The position numbers were made by a program, and so were the translations under genes. This document shows positions 43,581-56,800 of a DNA stretch of 64,000 bases, piece by piece. Source of the stretch: Aphelocoma coerulescens (taxonomy: Eukaryota; Chordata; Aves; Passeriformes; Corvidae); contig NW_027183575.1 of NCBI RefSeq assembly GCF_041296385.1, positions 1-64,000 on the forward strand, written 5' to 3'. The notes below the pieces were generated by a model. It saw nothing but the letters and a program-made list of their open reading frames with translations. It did no database searches and was not told where the DNA came from. Each line of letters begins with the position of its first letter. Within the stretch, counting starts at the first letter, position 1.

Positions 43581-44858
43581 CTTCGTTCGGCCTCTTTAGT
43601 ACCCATGTCGCTCTTTCATTCAGCCGGAGTCGAAGCGTCGTCTACTTCTCGCCCAGAGAGCACGGTGCCGGCAGCGAAATGCCCCAGCCGACTGCTTCTG
43701 CCGACACACGCCAGGGCTATGCACTTTCCCTCGCAGCGACATACAGCAGCACTTTCGGTCTTTCTTGTCGTCCAAATGTAAAGGGAAAGATTCTCTGCTA
43801 TGTCCCGCCCAGAGAACAGTTTTAGGTCAACCAGCACGCCCAGAGCTTGCCCTCGACGCGTGGAAACTTGTGTTTGCACCACATTCAAGTGGTAGCCGTC
43901 TTTCCTTTACAGGCTGCAGAACGCCGTCAGATCCCGGTGCTCTCTGCACCTGCCTTCTCAGTTCCAATACCGCCGCGCACAATACAGCTTTGCAGGAAGC
44001 AAACACGCGGATAGTCATGTCGCTCAGAAGAACGTGCCAGGACGAAAAGATGTTCTTCCTTTCTCCTCGTCGCCCATATTGTGGTGCTGTATTAAAAGCC
44101 TTGGCCAGCGAAAGGCTAATCCAGCAAGTGTTTCTCACCTGATGCATTTCGCTGAGGGAGAGCTGAGGAAAATCCTTGCACAGCACACTGCGGATGCGTG
44201 CAGTACACATGCTGAAGAGAGCCACAGCTAAAAGCAATCGCTGGGCTTCAGTTCTGTCCAGACGGCAGAAGGCGAAGAACGAAGCAGCTGGGCACCGCGT
44301 TAACGTACTCAGTGGACCGAATTTCAAATGTCCAGCCAAGAGCTGCTTCACAAGCAGATTCAGCTGAGAATGCTCTGGATGGTTCACAAAGTAAGGCGTA
44401 GCCGTTGCACTCTATCACACTATCAGGCCAGAAGAAGTTTCTTACACCTTCAATGCTGCAGAGTCCATGCAGCTGGAGCACACGCAGTAGGACGCGTCCA
44501 GATAGACGGCGTTCTTCAAGTACCCCCCTCCTCCAAGCAGCCTTGAAACTGAGCACAACACACTGCGGCTCGGGAGCTTCCTTCTCAGATAGACGTGCCG
44601 TCACGTTATTCACTCTCGCAGCTCCGTTGCCCACTAGCAGCAGGTGCTACCAAAGCAAAATGCTCCAGAAGTAAAAAGCACTGCTGAGCAAACCTTTTCC
44701 TTTGCCTCACGTAAAGCACTGTAAACTGTCCGCTGCACTCTTTATTTCCATTCTCCGCTGCATCTACCACTGTCATCTCTGCATCTCGAAGCATAAAGCT
44801 CGGCACAATTCTTCCCAGGGAAAGCTGGAAGAGAAATAGGTAGCAGCACAAGTAGCTG
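43467..44858 (+). repeat. Tandem unit, copy 0 (diverged at its start)
   Basis: First unit of the array. Its first half matches arm-type sequence shared with arm 3; from about 44030 it becomes nearly identical to the following units. It thus bridges arm and array. Confidence 0.8.
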
Positions 44859-47800
44859 CAAGTGGAACTTTTGTTTTCAACTGCTAACGTGAATCCGCAA
44901 AGAAGCGAGCGGCAGCCACGCTTCTTCTTGCAGCCTGTGCGATGCGCACACCAGCTCGGTGCTCTGCGCCCTCATTCGTATGCTCTTCGTACCATGTCGC
45001 GCTTTTCATTCTGCCGGAGTCGAAGCGTCGTCTACTTCTCGCCCGGAGAGCACGGTGCCGGAAGAGAAATGCCCCAGCCGACTGCCCTTCCGAAACACAC
45101 CAGGGCTATGCACTTTTCTCGCAGCGACATACAGCAGCACTTTCGGTCTTTTCTTGTCGTCCAAATGTAAAGGGAAAGATTCTCAGCAATGTCGGGCACA
45201 GAGAACAGTTTTAGGTCAACAAGCACGCCCAGAGCTTGCCCGCGACTCGTGGAAACTTGTGTTTGCACACATTCCAGTGGCAGCCCTCTTTCCTTTACAG
45301 CCTGCAGAGCGCCGTCAGATCGCGGTGCTCTCTGCACCTGCCTTCTCCCTTTCAAGTACCACTGCGCAGAATATAGCCTTGCAGGAAGCAATGACGCGGA
45401 TAGTCGTCTCGCAGAGAAGAACGTGCAAAGACGAAAAGATGTTCTTCTTTGCTCCTCCTCGTCGCCCAGATTGTGGTGCTGTACTGAAAGCCATGGCCAG
45501 CGAAAGGCTAATCCAGCAAGTGTTTCTCACCTGATGCATTTCGCTGAGGGAGAGCTGAGGAAAATCCTTGCACAGCACACTGCGGATGCGTGCAGTACAC
45601 ATGCTGAAGAGAGCCACAGCTAAAAGCAATCGCTGGGCTTCAGTTCTGTCCAGACGGCAGAAGGCGAAGAACGAAGCAGCTGGGCACCGCGTTAACGTAC
45701 TCAGTGGACCGAATTTCAAATGTCCAGCCAAGAGCTGCTTCACAAGCAGATTCAGCTGAGAATGCTCTGGATGGTTCACAAAGTAAGGCGTAGCCGTTGC
45801 ACTCTATCACACTACCTGGCCAGAAGAAGTTTCTTACACCTTCAATGCTGCAGAGTCCATGCAGCTGGAGCACACGCAGTAGGACGCGTCCAGATAGACG
45901 GCGTTCTTCAAGTACCCCCCTCCTCCAAGCAGCCTTGAAACTGAGCACAACACACTGCGGCTCGGGAGCTTCCTTCTCAGATAGACGTGCCGTCACGTTA
46001 TTCACTCTCGCAGCTCCGTTGCCCACTAGCAGCAGGTGCTACCAAAGCAAAATGCTCCAGAAGTAAAAAGCACTGCTGAGCAAACCTTTTCCTTTGCCTC
46101 ACGTAAAGCACTGTAAACTGTCCGCTGCACTCTTTATTTCCATTCTCCGCTGCATCTACCACTGTCATCTCTGCATCTCGAAGCATAAAGCTCGGCACAA
46201 TTCTTCCCAGGGAAAGCTGGAAGAGAAATAGGTAGCAGCACAAGTAGCTGCAAGTGGAACTTTTGTTTTCAACTGCTAACGTGAATCCGCAAAGAAGCGA
46301 GCGGCAGCCACGCTTCTTCTTGCAGCCTGTGCGATGCGCACACCAGCTCGGTGCTCTGCGCCCTCATTCGTATGCTCTTCGTACCATGTCGCGCTTTTCA
46401 TTCTGCCGGAGTCGAAGCGTCGTCTACTTCTCGCCCGGAGAGCACGGTGCCGGAAGAGAAATGCCCCAGCCGACTGCCCTTCCGAAACACACCAGGGCTA
46501 TGCACTTTTCTCGCAGCGACATACAGCAGCACTTTCGGTCTTTTCTTGTCGTCCAAATGTAAAGGGAAAGATTCTCTGCTATGTCGGGCACAGAGAACAG
46601 TTTTAGGTCAACAAGCACGCCCAGAGCTTGCCCGCGACTCGTGGAAACTTGTGTTTGCACACATTCCAGTGGCAGCCCTCTTTCCTTTACAGCCTGCAGA
46701 GCGCCGTCAGATCGCGGTGCTCTCTGCACCTGCCTTCTCCCTTTCAAGTACCACTGCGCAGAATATAGCCTTGCAGGAAGCAATGACGCGGATAGTCGTC
46801 TCGCAGAGAAGAACGTGCAAAGACGAAAAGATGTTCTTCTTTGCTCCTCCTCGTCGCCCAGATTGTGGTGCTGTACTGAAAGCCATGGCCAGCGAAAGGC
46901 TAATCCAGCAAGTGTTTCTCACCTGATGCATTTCGCTGAGGGAGAGCTGAGGAAAATCCTTGCACAGCACACTGCGGATGCGTGCAGTACACATGCTGAA
47001 GAGAGCCACAGCTAAAAGCAATCGCTGGGCTTCAGTTCTGTCCAGACGGCAGAAGGCGAAGAACGAAGCAGCTGGGCACCGCGTTAACGTACTCAGTGGA
47101 CCGAATTTCAAATGTCCAGCCAAGAGCTGCTTCACAAGCAGATTCAGCTGAGAATGCTCTGGATGGTTCACAAAGTAAGGCGTAGCCGTTGCACTCTATC
47201 ACACTACCTGGCCAGAAGAAGTTTCTTACACCTTCAATGCTGCAGAGTCCATGCAGCTGGAGCACACGCAGTAGGACGCGTCCAGATAGACGGCGTTCTT
47301 CAAGTACCCCCCTCCTCCAAGCAGCCTTGAAACTGAGCACAACACACTGCGGCTCGGGAGCTTCCTTCTCAGATAGACGTGCCGTCACGTTATTCACTCT
47401 CGCAGCTCCGTTGCCCACTAGCAGCAGCTGCTACCAAAGCAAAATGCTCCAGAAGTAAAAAGCACTGCTGAGCAAACCTTTTCCTTTGCCTCACGTAAAG
47501 CACTGTAAACTGTCCGCTGCACTCTTTATTTCCATTCTCCGCTGCATCTACCACTGTCATCTCTGCATCTCGAAGCATAAAGCTCGGCACAATTCTTCCC
47601 AGGGAAAGCTGGAAGAGAAATAGGTAGCAGCACAAGTAGCTGCAAGTGGAACTTTTGTTTTCAACTGCTAACGTGAATCCGCAAAGAAGCGAGCGGCAGC
47701 CACGCTTCTTCTTGCAGCCTGTGCGATGCGCACACCAGCTCGGTGCTCTGCGCCCTCATTCGTATGCTCTTCGTACCATGTCGCGCTTTTCATTCTGCCG

Positions 47801-50800
47801 GAGTCGAAGCGTCGTCTACTTCTCGCCCGGAGAGCACGGTGCCGGAAGAGAAATGCCCCAGCCGACTGCCCTTCCGAAACACACCAGGGCTATGCACTTT
47901 TCTCGCAGCGACATACAGCAGCACTTTCGGTCTTTTCTTGTCGTCCAAATGTAAAGGGAAAGATTCTCTGCTATGTCGGGCACAGAGAACAGTTTTAGGT
48001 CAACAAGCACGCCCAGAGCTTGCCCGCGACTCGTGGAAACTTGTGTTTGCACACATTCCAGTGGCAGCCCTCTTTCCTTTACAGCCTGCAGAGCGCCGTC
48101 AGATCGCGGTGCTCTCTGCACCTGCCTTCTCCCTTTCAAGTACCACTGCGCAGAATATAGCCTTGCAGGAAGCAATGACGCGGATAGTCGTCTCGCAGAG
48201 AAGAACGTGCAAAGACGAAAAGATGTTCTTCTTTGCTCCTCCTCGTCGCCCAGATTGTGGTGCTGTACTGAAAGCCATGGCCAGCGAAAGGCTAATCCAG
48301 CAAGTGTTTCTCACCTGATGCATTTCGCTGAGGGAGAGCTGAGGAAAATCCTTGCACAGCACACTGCGGATGCGTGCAGTACACATGCTGAAGAGAGCCA
48401 CAGCTAAAAGCAATCGCTGGGCTTCAGTTCTGTCCAGACGGCAGAAGGCGAAGAACGAAGCAGCTGGGCACCGCGTTAACGTACTCAGTGGACCGAATTT
48501 CAAATGTCCAGCCAAAAGCTGCTTCACAAGCAGATTCAGCTGAGAATGCTCTGGATGGTTCACAAAGTAAGGCGTAGCCGTTGCACTCTATCACACTATC
48601 AGGCCAGAAGAAGTTTCTTACACCTTCAATGCTGCAGAGTCCATGCAGCTGGAGCACACGCAGTAGGACGCGTCCAGATAGACGGCGTTCTTCAAGTACC
48701 CCCCTCCTCCAAGCAGCCTTGAAACTGAGCACAACACACTGCGGCTCGGGAGCTTCCTTCTCAGATAGACGTGCCGTCACGTTATTCACTCTCGCAGCTC
48801 CGTTGCCCACTAGCAGCAGCTGCTACCAAAGCAAAATGCTCCAGAAGTAAAAAGCACTGCTGAGCAAACCTTTTCCTTTGCCTCACGTAAAGCACTGTAA
48901 ACTGTCCGCTGCACTCTTTATTTCCATTCTCCGCTGCATCTACCACTGTCATCTCTGCATCTCGAAGCATAAAGCTCGGCACAATTCTTCCCAGGGAAAG
49001 CTGGAAGAGAAATAGGTAGCAGCACAAGTAGCTGCAAGTGGAACTTTTGTTTTCAACTGCTAACGTGAATCCGCAAAGAAGCGAGCGGCAGCCACGCTTC
49101 TTCTTGCAGCCTGTGCGATGCGCACACCAGCTCGGTGCTCTGCGCCCTCATTCGTATGCTCTTCGTACCATGTCGCGCTTTTCATTCTGCCGGAGTCGAA
49201 GCGTCGTCTACTTCTCGCCCGGAGAGCACGGTGCCGGAAGAGAAATGCCCCAGCCGACTGCCCTTCCGAAACACACCAGGGCTATGCACTTTTCTCGCAG
49301 CGACATACAGCAGCACTTTCGGTCTTTTCTTGTCGTCCAAATGTAAAGGGAAAGATTCTCTGCTATGTCGGGCACAGAGAACAGTTTTAGGTCAACAAGC
49401 ACGCCCAGAGCTTGCCCGCGACTCGTGGAAACTTGTGTTTGCACACATTCCAGTGGCAGCCCTCTTTCCTTTACAGCCTGCAGAGCGCCGTCAGATCGCG
49501 GTGCTCTCTGCACCTGCCTTCTCCCTTTCAAGTACCACTGCGCAGAATATAGCCTTGCAGGAAGCAATGACGCGGATAGTCGTCTCGCAGAGAAGAACGT
49601 GCAAAGACGAAAAGATGTTCTTCTTTGCTCCTCCTCGTCGCCCAGATTGTGGTGCTGTACTGAAAGCCATGGCCAGCGAAAGGCTAATCCAGCAAGTGTT
49701 TCTCACCTGATGCATTTCGCTGAGGGAGAGCTGAGGAAAATCCTTGCACAGCACACTGCGGATGCGTGCAGTACACATGCTGAAGAGCGGCAAAACTCAA
49801 AGCCATCGCTGGGCTTCAGTTCTGTCCAGACGGCAGAAGGCGAAGAACGAAGCAGCTGGGCACCGCGTTAACGTACTCAGTGGACCGAATTTCAAATGTC
49901 CAGCCAAAAGCTGCTTCATAAGCAGATTCAGCTGAGAATGCTCTGGCTGCTTCACAAAGTAAGGCGCAGCCGTTTCCATTCATCACACTACCTGGCCAGA
50001 AGCAGTATCCTACACCTTCAATGCTGCAGCGTCCATGCAGCTGGAGCACACGCAGTAGGACGCGTCGAGATAGAAGGCGGTCTTCAAGTACCCCCTTCTC
50101 CAAGCAGCCTTGAAACTGAGCACAACACACTGCGGCTCGGGAGCTTCCTTCTCAGATAGACGTGCCGTCACGTTATTCACTCTCGCAGCACAATTCTTCC
50201 CAGGGAAAGCTGGAAGAGAAATAGGTAGCAGCACAAGTAGCTGCAAGTGGAACTTTTGTTTTCAACTGCTAACGTGAATCCGCAAAGAAGCGAGCGGCAG
50301 CCACGCTTCTTCTTGCAGCCTGTGCGATGCGCACACCAGCTCGGTGCTCTGCGCCCTCATTCGTATGCTCTTCGTACCATGTCGCGCTTTTCATTCTGCC
50401 GGAGTCGAAGCGTCGTCTACTTCTCGCCTGAGAGCACGGTGCCGGCAGAGAAACGCTCCGGGCTTCTGCCTCTGCCGAAACACGCCTGGGCTATCCCTCT
50501 CAGCGTTAAGTAGCACAAAATGCTGTCTGCGTTGTGGTCTTAATCTTAAGGGAAAGATTCTCGGCTTCGGCTAGCACAGAGAACTTTGCTGGGACAATAC
50601 ATGTGTTTTATTATCCTTTCTCGCAAGAAGACTATGGTGCTTCTTTGGAACTGTTGGCCAGTGTAAGGCTAATCCAGCAAGTGCTTCTCTCCTGACACAT
50701 TTCTCTGAGCGAGAGCTTCGGCGGACAGTTGGGCTCTGCGAAGCAGAAAGTCTGTGCTTGCACGTAGCGCTGAGGAGAATCTGTGCACAGCGCGCTCTGG

Positions 50801-50880
50801 ATGCGTGCAGTACACACACTAAAGAGAGCCAAAGCTCAATGTCTCAGTTCTGTCCAGCGCCGGAAATTGAGAAGAACGCA
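44859..50880 (+). repeat. Tandem array of a 1392-bp unit
   Basis: Head-to-tail units starting at about 44859, 46251, 47643, 49035 and 50244. The first three are full length (1392 bp). The fourth lacks 183 bp between CTCGCAG and CACAATTC near 50190. The last diverges after about 50500 and fades by 50880. Full units differ by only a few bases (for example CTATCAGGCC versus CTACCTGGCC, GGTGCTACC versus GCTGCTACC), so homogenisation is recent. Long frames are open on both strands in every unit (plus strand up to 191 codons, minus strand up to 154), but they overlap and show no domain. I call it satellite-like repeat DNA. Confidence 0.93.
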
Positions 50881-50929
50881 GCCCCAGAGCTCTGGGCTGG
50901 AGTGTGCGATGGTTATGAGCTGTGCCGCT

Positions 50930-52645
50930 CTTCTGCGTGTCTACTGCACGCATCCATAGTGTACAGTGCAAGGATTTTCCTCAGCTCTCGCTCAGCGAAA
51001 TGCATTAGAAGGGAAGCACATGCTAGATTAGCCATTCGTTAGCCCACGCTTTCAGTAGAGCACCACAAGCTGGGCGACGAGGAAAAGCAAAGAAGAACAT
51101 CTTTTCGTCTTTGCACGATCTTCTCTGCGAGACATCTCTCCACGTCTTTGCTTCCTGCAAGGCTGTAAGGTGCGCGGTGGTACTTGGAAGGGAGAAGGCA
51201 GGTGCAGAGAGCACCGCGATCTGACGGCGCTCTGCAGGCTGTAAAGGAAAGAAAGCTACCACTTGAATATGGTGCAAATACCAATTTCCACGCGTCGCGG
51301 GTAAGCTCCGGGTAAGCTTGGTGACCTAAAACTGGGCGCTGAGTGAGACGTAACCGAGAATCTTTCCCTTTGCATTCCGGCTCCAACGCAAACAGAATGT
51401 GATGCTACTTAGCGCTGCGAAGGAAAGTGCATAGCCCTGGTGTGTTTGGGAAGAATCAGCAGCCTGGAGCGTTTTTCTGGAGCCTTTCTCCGCTGGCACC
51501 GTGCTCTCTGGGCGAGAAGTAGACGACGCTTCGACTCCGGCAGAATGAAAGCGCGACATGGTACGAAGAGCATTAAAGAATGAGGGCAGAGCACCGAGCT
51601 GGTGTGTGCATCGCACAGGCTGCAAGAGGAAGCCTGGCTGTCACTCGCTTGTTTCCGGATTCACGTTAGCGTTTTAAAACAGAAAGTTCCACTTGCAGCT
51701 ACTTGTGCTGCTACCTATTTCTCTTCCAGCTTTCCCTGGGAGGAATTGTGCCGAGCTTTATGCTTCGAGATGCAGAGATGACAGTGGTAGATGCAGCGGA
51801 GAATGGAAATACAGAGCACAGCGGACAGTTTGTGGTGCTTTACGTGAGGCAAGGGAAAGTGCAGCCCGGCAGTGCTTTTTACTTCTGGAGCATTTTGCTT
51901 TGGTAGCAGCTGCTGCAAGTGGGCAACGGAGCTGCGAGAGTGAATAACGTGACGGCACGTCTATCTGAGAAGGAAGCTCCCGAGCCGCAGTGTGTTGTGC
52001 TCAGTTTCAAGGCTGCTTGGAGGAGGGGGGTACTTGAAGACCTCCTTCTATCTCGACGCGTCCTACTGCGTGTGCTCCAGCTGCATGGACGCTGCAGCAT
52101 TGAAGGTGTAGGATACTGCTTCTGGCCAGGTAGTGTGATGAATGGAAACGGCTGCGCCTTACTTTGTGAAGCAGCCAGAGCATTCTCAGCTGAATCTGCT
52201 TATGAAGCAGCTTTTGGCTGGACATTTGAAATTCGGTCCACTGAGTACGTTAACGCGGTGCCCAGTTGCTTCGTTCTTTGCCTTCTGCGGTCTGGACAAA
52301 ACTGAAGCCCAGCGATGGCTTTGCGTTTTGGCGCTCTTCAGCGCGAACACTGCACGCATCCACAGTGTGCTGTGCACGGATTTTCCTCAGCTCGACGTAC
52401 AATCATTTTCTTGCTGTTTCCAGAGTCTAAACTCTTCGTGAAACTCTCGCTCAGCGAGATGCGTCAGGAATGAGGCACTTGCTGGATGAGCTTTTCGCTA
52501 GCCAAGACTTTCAATACAGCACCACAATTCAGGCAAGAAGCAGGAGAAAGGAAGATCATCCTTTCGTCCTTCCACGTTCTTCTCTGCGAGATGACTACCC
52601 GTGTCTTTGCTTCCTGCAAGGCTGTAAGAGGCGCGGTAGTACTTA
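50930..52645 (-). repeat. Inverted, diverged array units
   Basis: Sequence homologous to the array unit but in opposite orientation. The translation at 51625-51326 (minus strand) matches the plus-strand frames of the array, and 51919-52305 (plus) matches their minus-strand frames (MGNGAARVNNVTARLSEKEA). Divergence is much greater than among the tandem units. It leads into arm 3. Confidence 0.85.
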
Positions 52646-55019
52646 GAACTGAGAAGGCAGGTGCAGAGAGCACCGGGATCTGACGGCGTTCTGCAGCCTG
52701 TAAAGGAAAGACGGCTACCACTTGAATGTGGTGCAAACACAAGTTTCCACGCGTCGAGGGCAAGCTCTGGGCGTGCTGGTTGACCTAAAACTGTTCTCTG
52801 GGCGGGACATAGCAGAGAATCTTTCCCTTTACATTTGGACGACAAGAAAGACCGAAAGTGCTGCTGTATGTCGCTGCGAGGGAAAGTGCATAGACCAGGC
52901 GTGTGTCGGCAGAAGCAGTCGGTTGGGGCATTTCGCTGCCGGCACCGTGCTCTCTGGGCGAGAAGTAGACGACGCTTCGACTCCGGCTGAATGAAAGAGC
53001 GACATGGGTACTAAAGAGGCCGAACGAAGGCGCAGAGCACCGGACTCGTGTCCGCAGCGTACAAACTGAGAAAGGAGCGTGGCTAGCACTCGCCTGCCTG
53101 CCCAATTCACGTTAGCATTGAGAAGGAGGAAGTTCAACGACAACTACTTCCTTGTGCTACTACTTATCCCTCTTCCAACCATCCCCAAAACCACTGGCGC
53201 TTAACTTTAGGCTTCGAGATGCAGCAAACACAGTGGTCGCTTCCAAGGAGAGGGGAAGTAGAGAGTGCAGCGGGGAGTTTAGGTGGCTTTACGTAAGGCA
53301 AGGGGAAGGTGCAGCCCAGCATTGGCTTTTTCTTCTAGTTCTTTTCTTCAGGAGAGCAGCTAGCAAGCAGGCTGCGAGAGGCAACAATGGGATGGCTCGT
53401 CTGTCGGAGAAGCCGCAGTCTACAGTGCTGCAGACTGCTGTGCACAGTTTTAATGCTGCTGTAAGTACACGGTACTTTTGGAACGTCTTCTCTCCTGACT
53501 CTCCCATCTCTGGGAGCTCTAGCTGCTTGAACCTGGCCACACTGAAGGTGTGTGGACGTGGTCGCGCTGCGAGTATCAAGTCTTCCAGAGAAGAGGGATA
53601 GTCAAGAAATGCTTTCTCACCTGGCCTATCTCTCAGTCCGAACTGTGGCTGCAAACGCTGCCCTGCAAGGGTGGACTTACCCACTTGGAGAGAATGTGAT
53701 GATGCTCTAGATATAGTTGCGAAGGAAAGTGCTGCTCACTGGAATGTTTCGCCTAGTTCACAGACTTTAAAAGGACTAGGAAGGCCAACGCCTTGTTCTA
53801 GCACTTGTTCTCTCCGTGCAGCTGCTGGATGTTTGGAAGGGCTTTGGGATCCGCCAGAGGTGGAGGGTACGATGCTACAGAGAGCTTGAAGGAAAGCGCC
53901 TATCTCCAGGGCCTTTGATGCAGTTCAGCGGGTGCGAGTGGCATGTTGAGCATGTTCATGATGGCACAGAAAAGGTTCTGAAAGAAAGAGGCCGTGCTGA
54001 AACTGCCTTTACTTTTGCCGCTTAGAAACTGCTCAGCCAACAATGAAAAGATTCGTCTTGCTTCCCCGCTACGCGCAGGGTTACATCCTTTTATGTCTCC
54101 AAGAGGCAGGATGCACAGCGGAGCTCTTCCACCAACTGCTTCCACACGACTGGGGCCGCGCCAGCCAAGCGCTTTTTGCCGGGCACTGTCAGCGCTCATG
54201 GAAATAACCACACGACGGCGCTGCAGACTTGCAAAAGAAGGCCAAGCACCTGGCCCAGCTCGAAACCACCCCAAGGGCAGACAGAGGCAACTTGCAAACG
54301 GCCCTGCACTCAAATCAACGGTGTCAGGACAAAAAGATTGCCCTCATCTTCCCCTTCCAAGAGCACACTCTTCTTTACACCACACCTCTTTGGCCCATAC
54401 AAATCTTTTCCCTCTCGCAGATTCCGCCCACCAACTTGAAACCATCTGGCAAAAACAGGGCTCAAAACAGTGCCAGCTGAGGAAGATCTTGCTGCCTACA
54501 ACTTCACCTGCACCCCTCAAACTAGCAGCACACACGCTGTTCTCAGCACTCTCCTTCTCAGCTCTAGGTACCATCCTAAGCCTTCCCTCTCCCAGAGTCA
54601 GGATCCAAAGGCAACGGCACCAGGGACTGCTCACACACTGAAGGCACCAGGACAAATAGCTTAAGAGCTTGGCCTTTGCATTCCCACTGACAGCTCAACA
54701 GCTCGAACCCAGAGAGAGCTCTGCCTGTTGGGAAAAGCCTTTAAAATCCCTAGGAGTACCTGATGTGCACATCCAAACCTGCCTTCCTTGCCAAAGAGAG
54801 CAACTACAAGCCCATCTCCAAAGAAACGGCATCCCCTCCTCCAAAATACAACACATCCAGCGACTGATCCGCCTCCAGTATTGAATATGTCCAACAATTG
54901 CCCCCACACGCACAGGGGCCAGAAGAGAAATGTCTTGCTGGACTATTCCTCCCCACAGTACCTTAACATCTGCTCCAGCAACACTGGCACTATGTCCTTG
55001 CCTTCCCAAGGAAAGGCAC

Positions 55020-56360
55020 TCCGAGTCTCTTGGCCTTGCCTTGTCTAGTTCTTCTTAAGGTACCCTTGCTCTGCTTCCTTTGCCTACGTCTGCCTTGCCT
55101 CGCACTGCCTACAACTTGCTGGCTTTGCTTTGCCCGGCCTACCACTCTTTCCCTTGCCTTCCATGCAGGCAAGGCGCTGCAAACCGAGTGCAGGCAATTG
55201 TGGGCAAGTCAAGGGAGAGGTAGGCAAGGCCAGAGCAGTGAGGGGAAAGCAAATGGAGTGGTAGACAAGAGAAGGTCCAGAAGTTAGAGGCAAGGCTGGC
55301 TGTAGGAAGGAAGGGCCACTGATGGGAAGGCCAGGCAGAAACAGGAAGGGCTCAGCAAGCCAAGGCCCTGGAGGAAAACAGTAGGCAGGTCATGTGCTGG
55401 GCATGGCCGTGCAAAGGAATGCAAGGCTCCAGAGGGCTAGCAGGGCAAGGCAAGGCAACTGTTGTGTTGCCAAGGCAAGGCCAGGCAAGGCAGGTGAGAA
55501 GTACATTCAAGGACTGCTGGTACACAAAAGTGGCCAGGACCAAGTGCTCTGTGTGGCCTTGATCCCGCGTGGGTCATCTCTCCTCTGTACCTAAAAGACT
55601 TGAGCTACCTGCTTTCCCTTGTATGCAAAAGAACTCTCTTTCTGGTCCCCGAGCTCAAGGGCAAAATGTGAATTGCCCCTCCAAGGTTCAAGACATGCAA
55701 GGATTGCTCCCAGACAAAGGCTGCCCACAGAGATGAGTGTGGCAACATGCGTCCTCCCCTGGTCTTCCTCTCATGGGATCCTGAAACACCGGAGATGCTT
55801 GAGAGCTTTGAGATTCCTCGGAGGAGCAGAAAGGGCAGGGCAAGGCCCAGAAATGTCATTGAAAAGGGGTGTTGAATTCCAGGTGGGGGAGGGGTGAGCA
55901 AGGTCATGCAAGGCAAGGGAGGGGTTCAAGGGCAAGGCAAGGCAAGTGGTGGCTTTGCGAGGCGAGGCAAGGCAATGAGGGTCCTAGAAGGAAAAGGAAA
56001 GGTGAGGCCAGACCTAGACGAATGTGAAAGGAAGTCAGGTGGGGGATGGGTGAGCAAGTCAGTGCAAGGCAGGGGAGAAAAGGCAGGTTGAGGGAAGGCT
56101 ACAGAGGGGGCAGCAAGGAAATGCAAGGCATGGGGAAGCATGCGAGGAGTGGGTGCTGCCAGCCGGTGGGGATGGCAGGGGCGGGGCCACTGCAAGTAGC
56201 ATGGTGGGGATGTGGAGGGGGTGTTAGTGTGCGGGAGGTGTGTGTGTGTGTGTGTGCAGTGGAGTGCAGGGTAAGTGCAGGTGTGTGTGTGCGTATACGG
56301 GGGTTTTGTGCCAGGTGCTGTGCCGGGGAGAGCCGTTCCACCGCAAGGAAGGTGTGGGAG
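55020..56360. repeat. CAAGG-rich tract, arm 3
   Basis: Direct copy of 1990-3330, including the TG microsatellite near 56238-56257. Confidence 0.8.
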
Positions 56361-56800
56361 TGAAAGGAGTAAGATAGATGTGTCTTTACAAAGAGACCGT
56401 GTGAATCTCTCCTTAGACAAGGCTAGGAATTTACAGGGGGGGAAGTAACAGAAGAAAGTATTCGTTCTAGAAACTGTTACTAATCAACAGAGACTGTTGC
56501 TCAGCCAAGGCCCTGCTAAATTCCTGAACCTAGAGCAAGGCAGCAAAGACTTCCCAGCATTAGGAATAGTTTGGTTTTCTTCCTTTTCCATTCCAAAAGG
56601 GGACTGCATATTAGAGGGGGGCGTAGAGTAGGCAGTTCCGGAAGTCTGTAATTCCCGAGTACCTCAGAGGGTGCTGTTGCCAGGAACTTAGCATCAGAAG
56701 GGAGCTGCATCCCGCAATCATTTGAGAGACTCCATGGCAAAAGCCCCATGGCCTCTCCCTGGAGTTGAAGAATGTTACAGGACTCCTCTGTCTCCTTTTT
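56361..56800 (+). mobile_element. ERV-3 5' LTR, arm 3
   Basis: Direct copy of 3331-3770, with arm 2-type bases at several sites (for example GCATCAGAAGGGAGCTGCATC). Confidence 0.75.

Larger units (their letters stand above)
34350..43965 (-). repeat. Palindrome arm 2 (no ERV-1)
   Basis: Inverted copy of arm 1 (28798-28089, then 8441-1) and of arm 3 (61472-52645; paired coordinates sum to 96610 near the array). It crosses the ERV-1 site without interruption. Similarity to arm 3 continues past the arm 1 limit of the window, to about 43965, before dropping to the level of diverged array copies. Confidence 0.95.

Noticed and set aside
44859..50243. Treating the array as a CRISPR-like or rRNA-type tandem gene cluster
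   Set aside because: The unit is 1392 bp with no short repeat/spacer pattern and no rRNA or tRNA similarity. The host is clearly a vertebrate.
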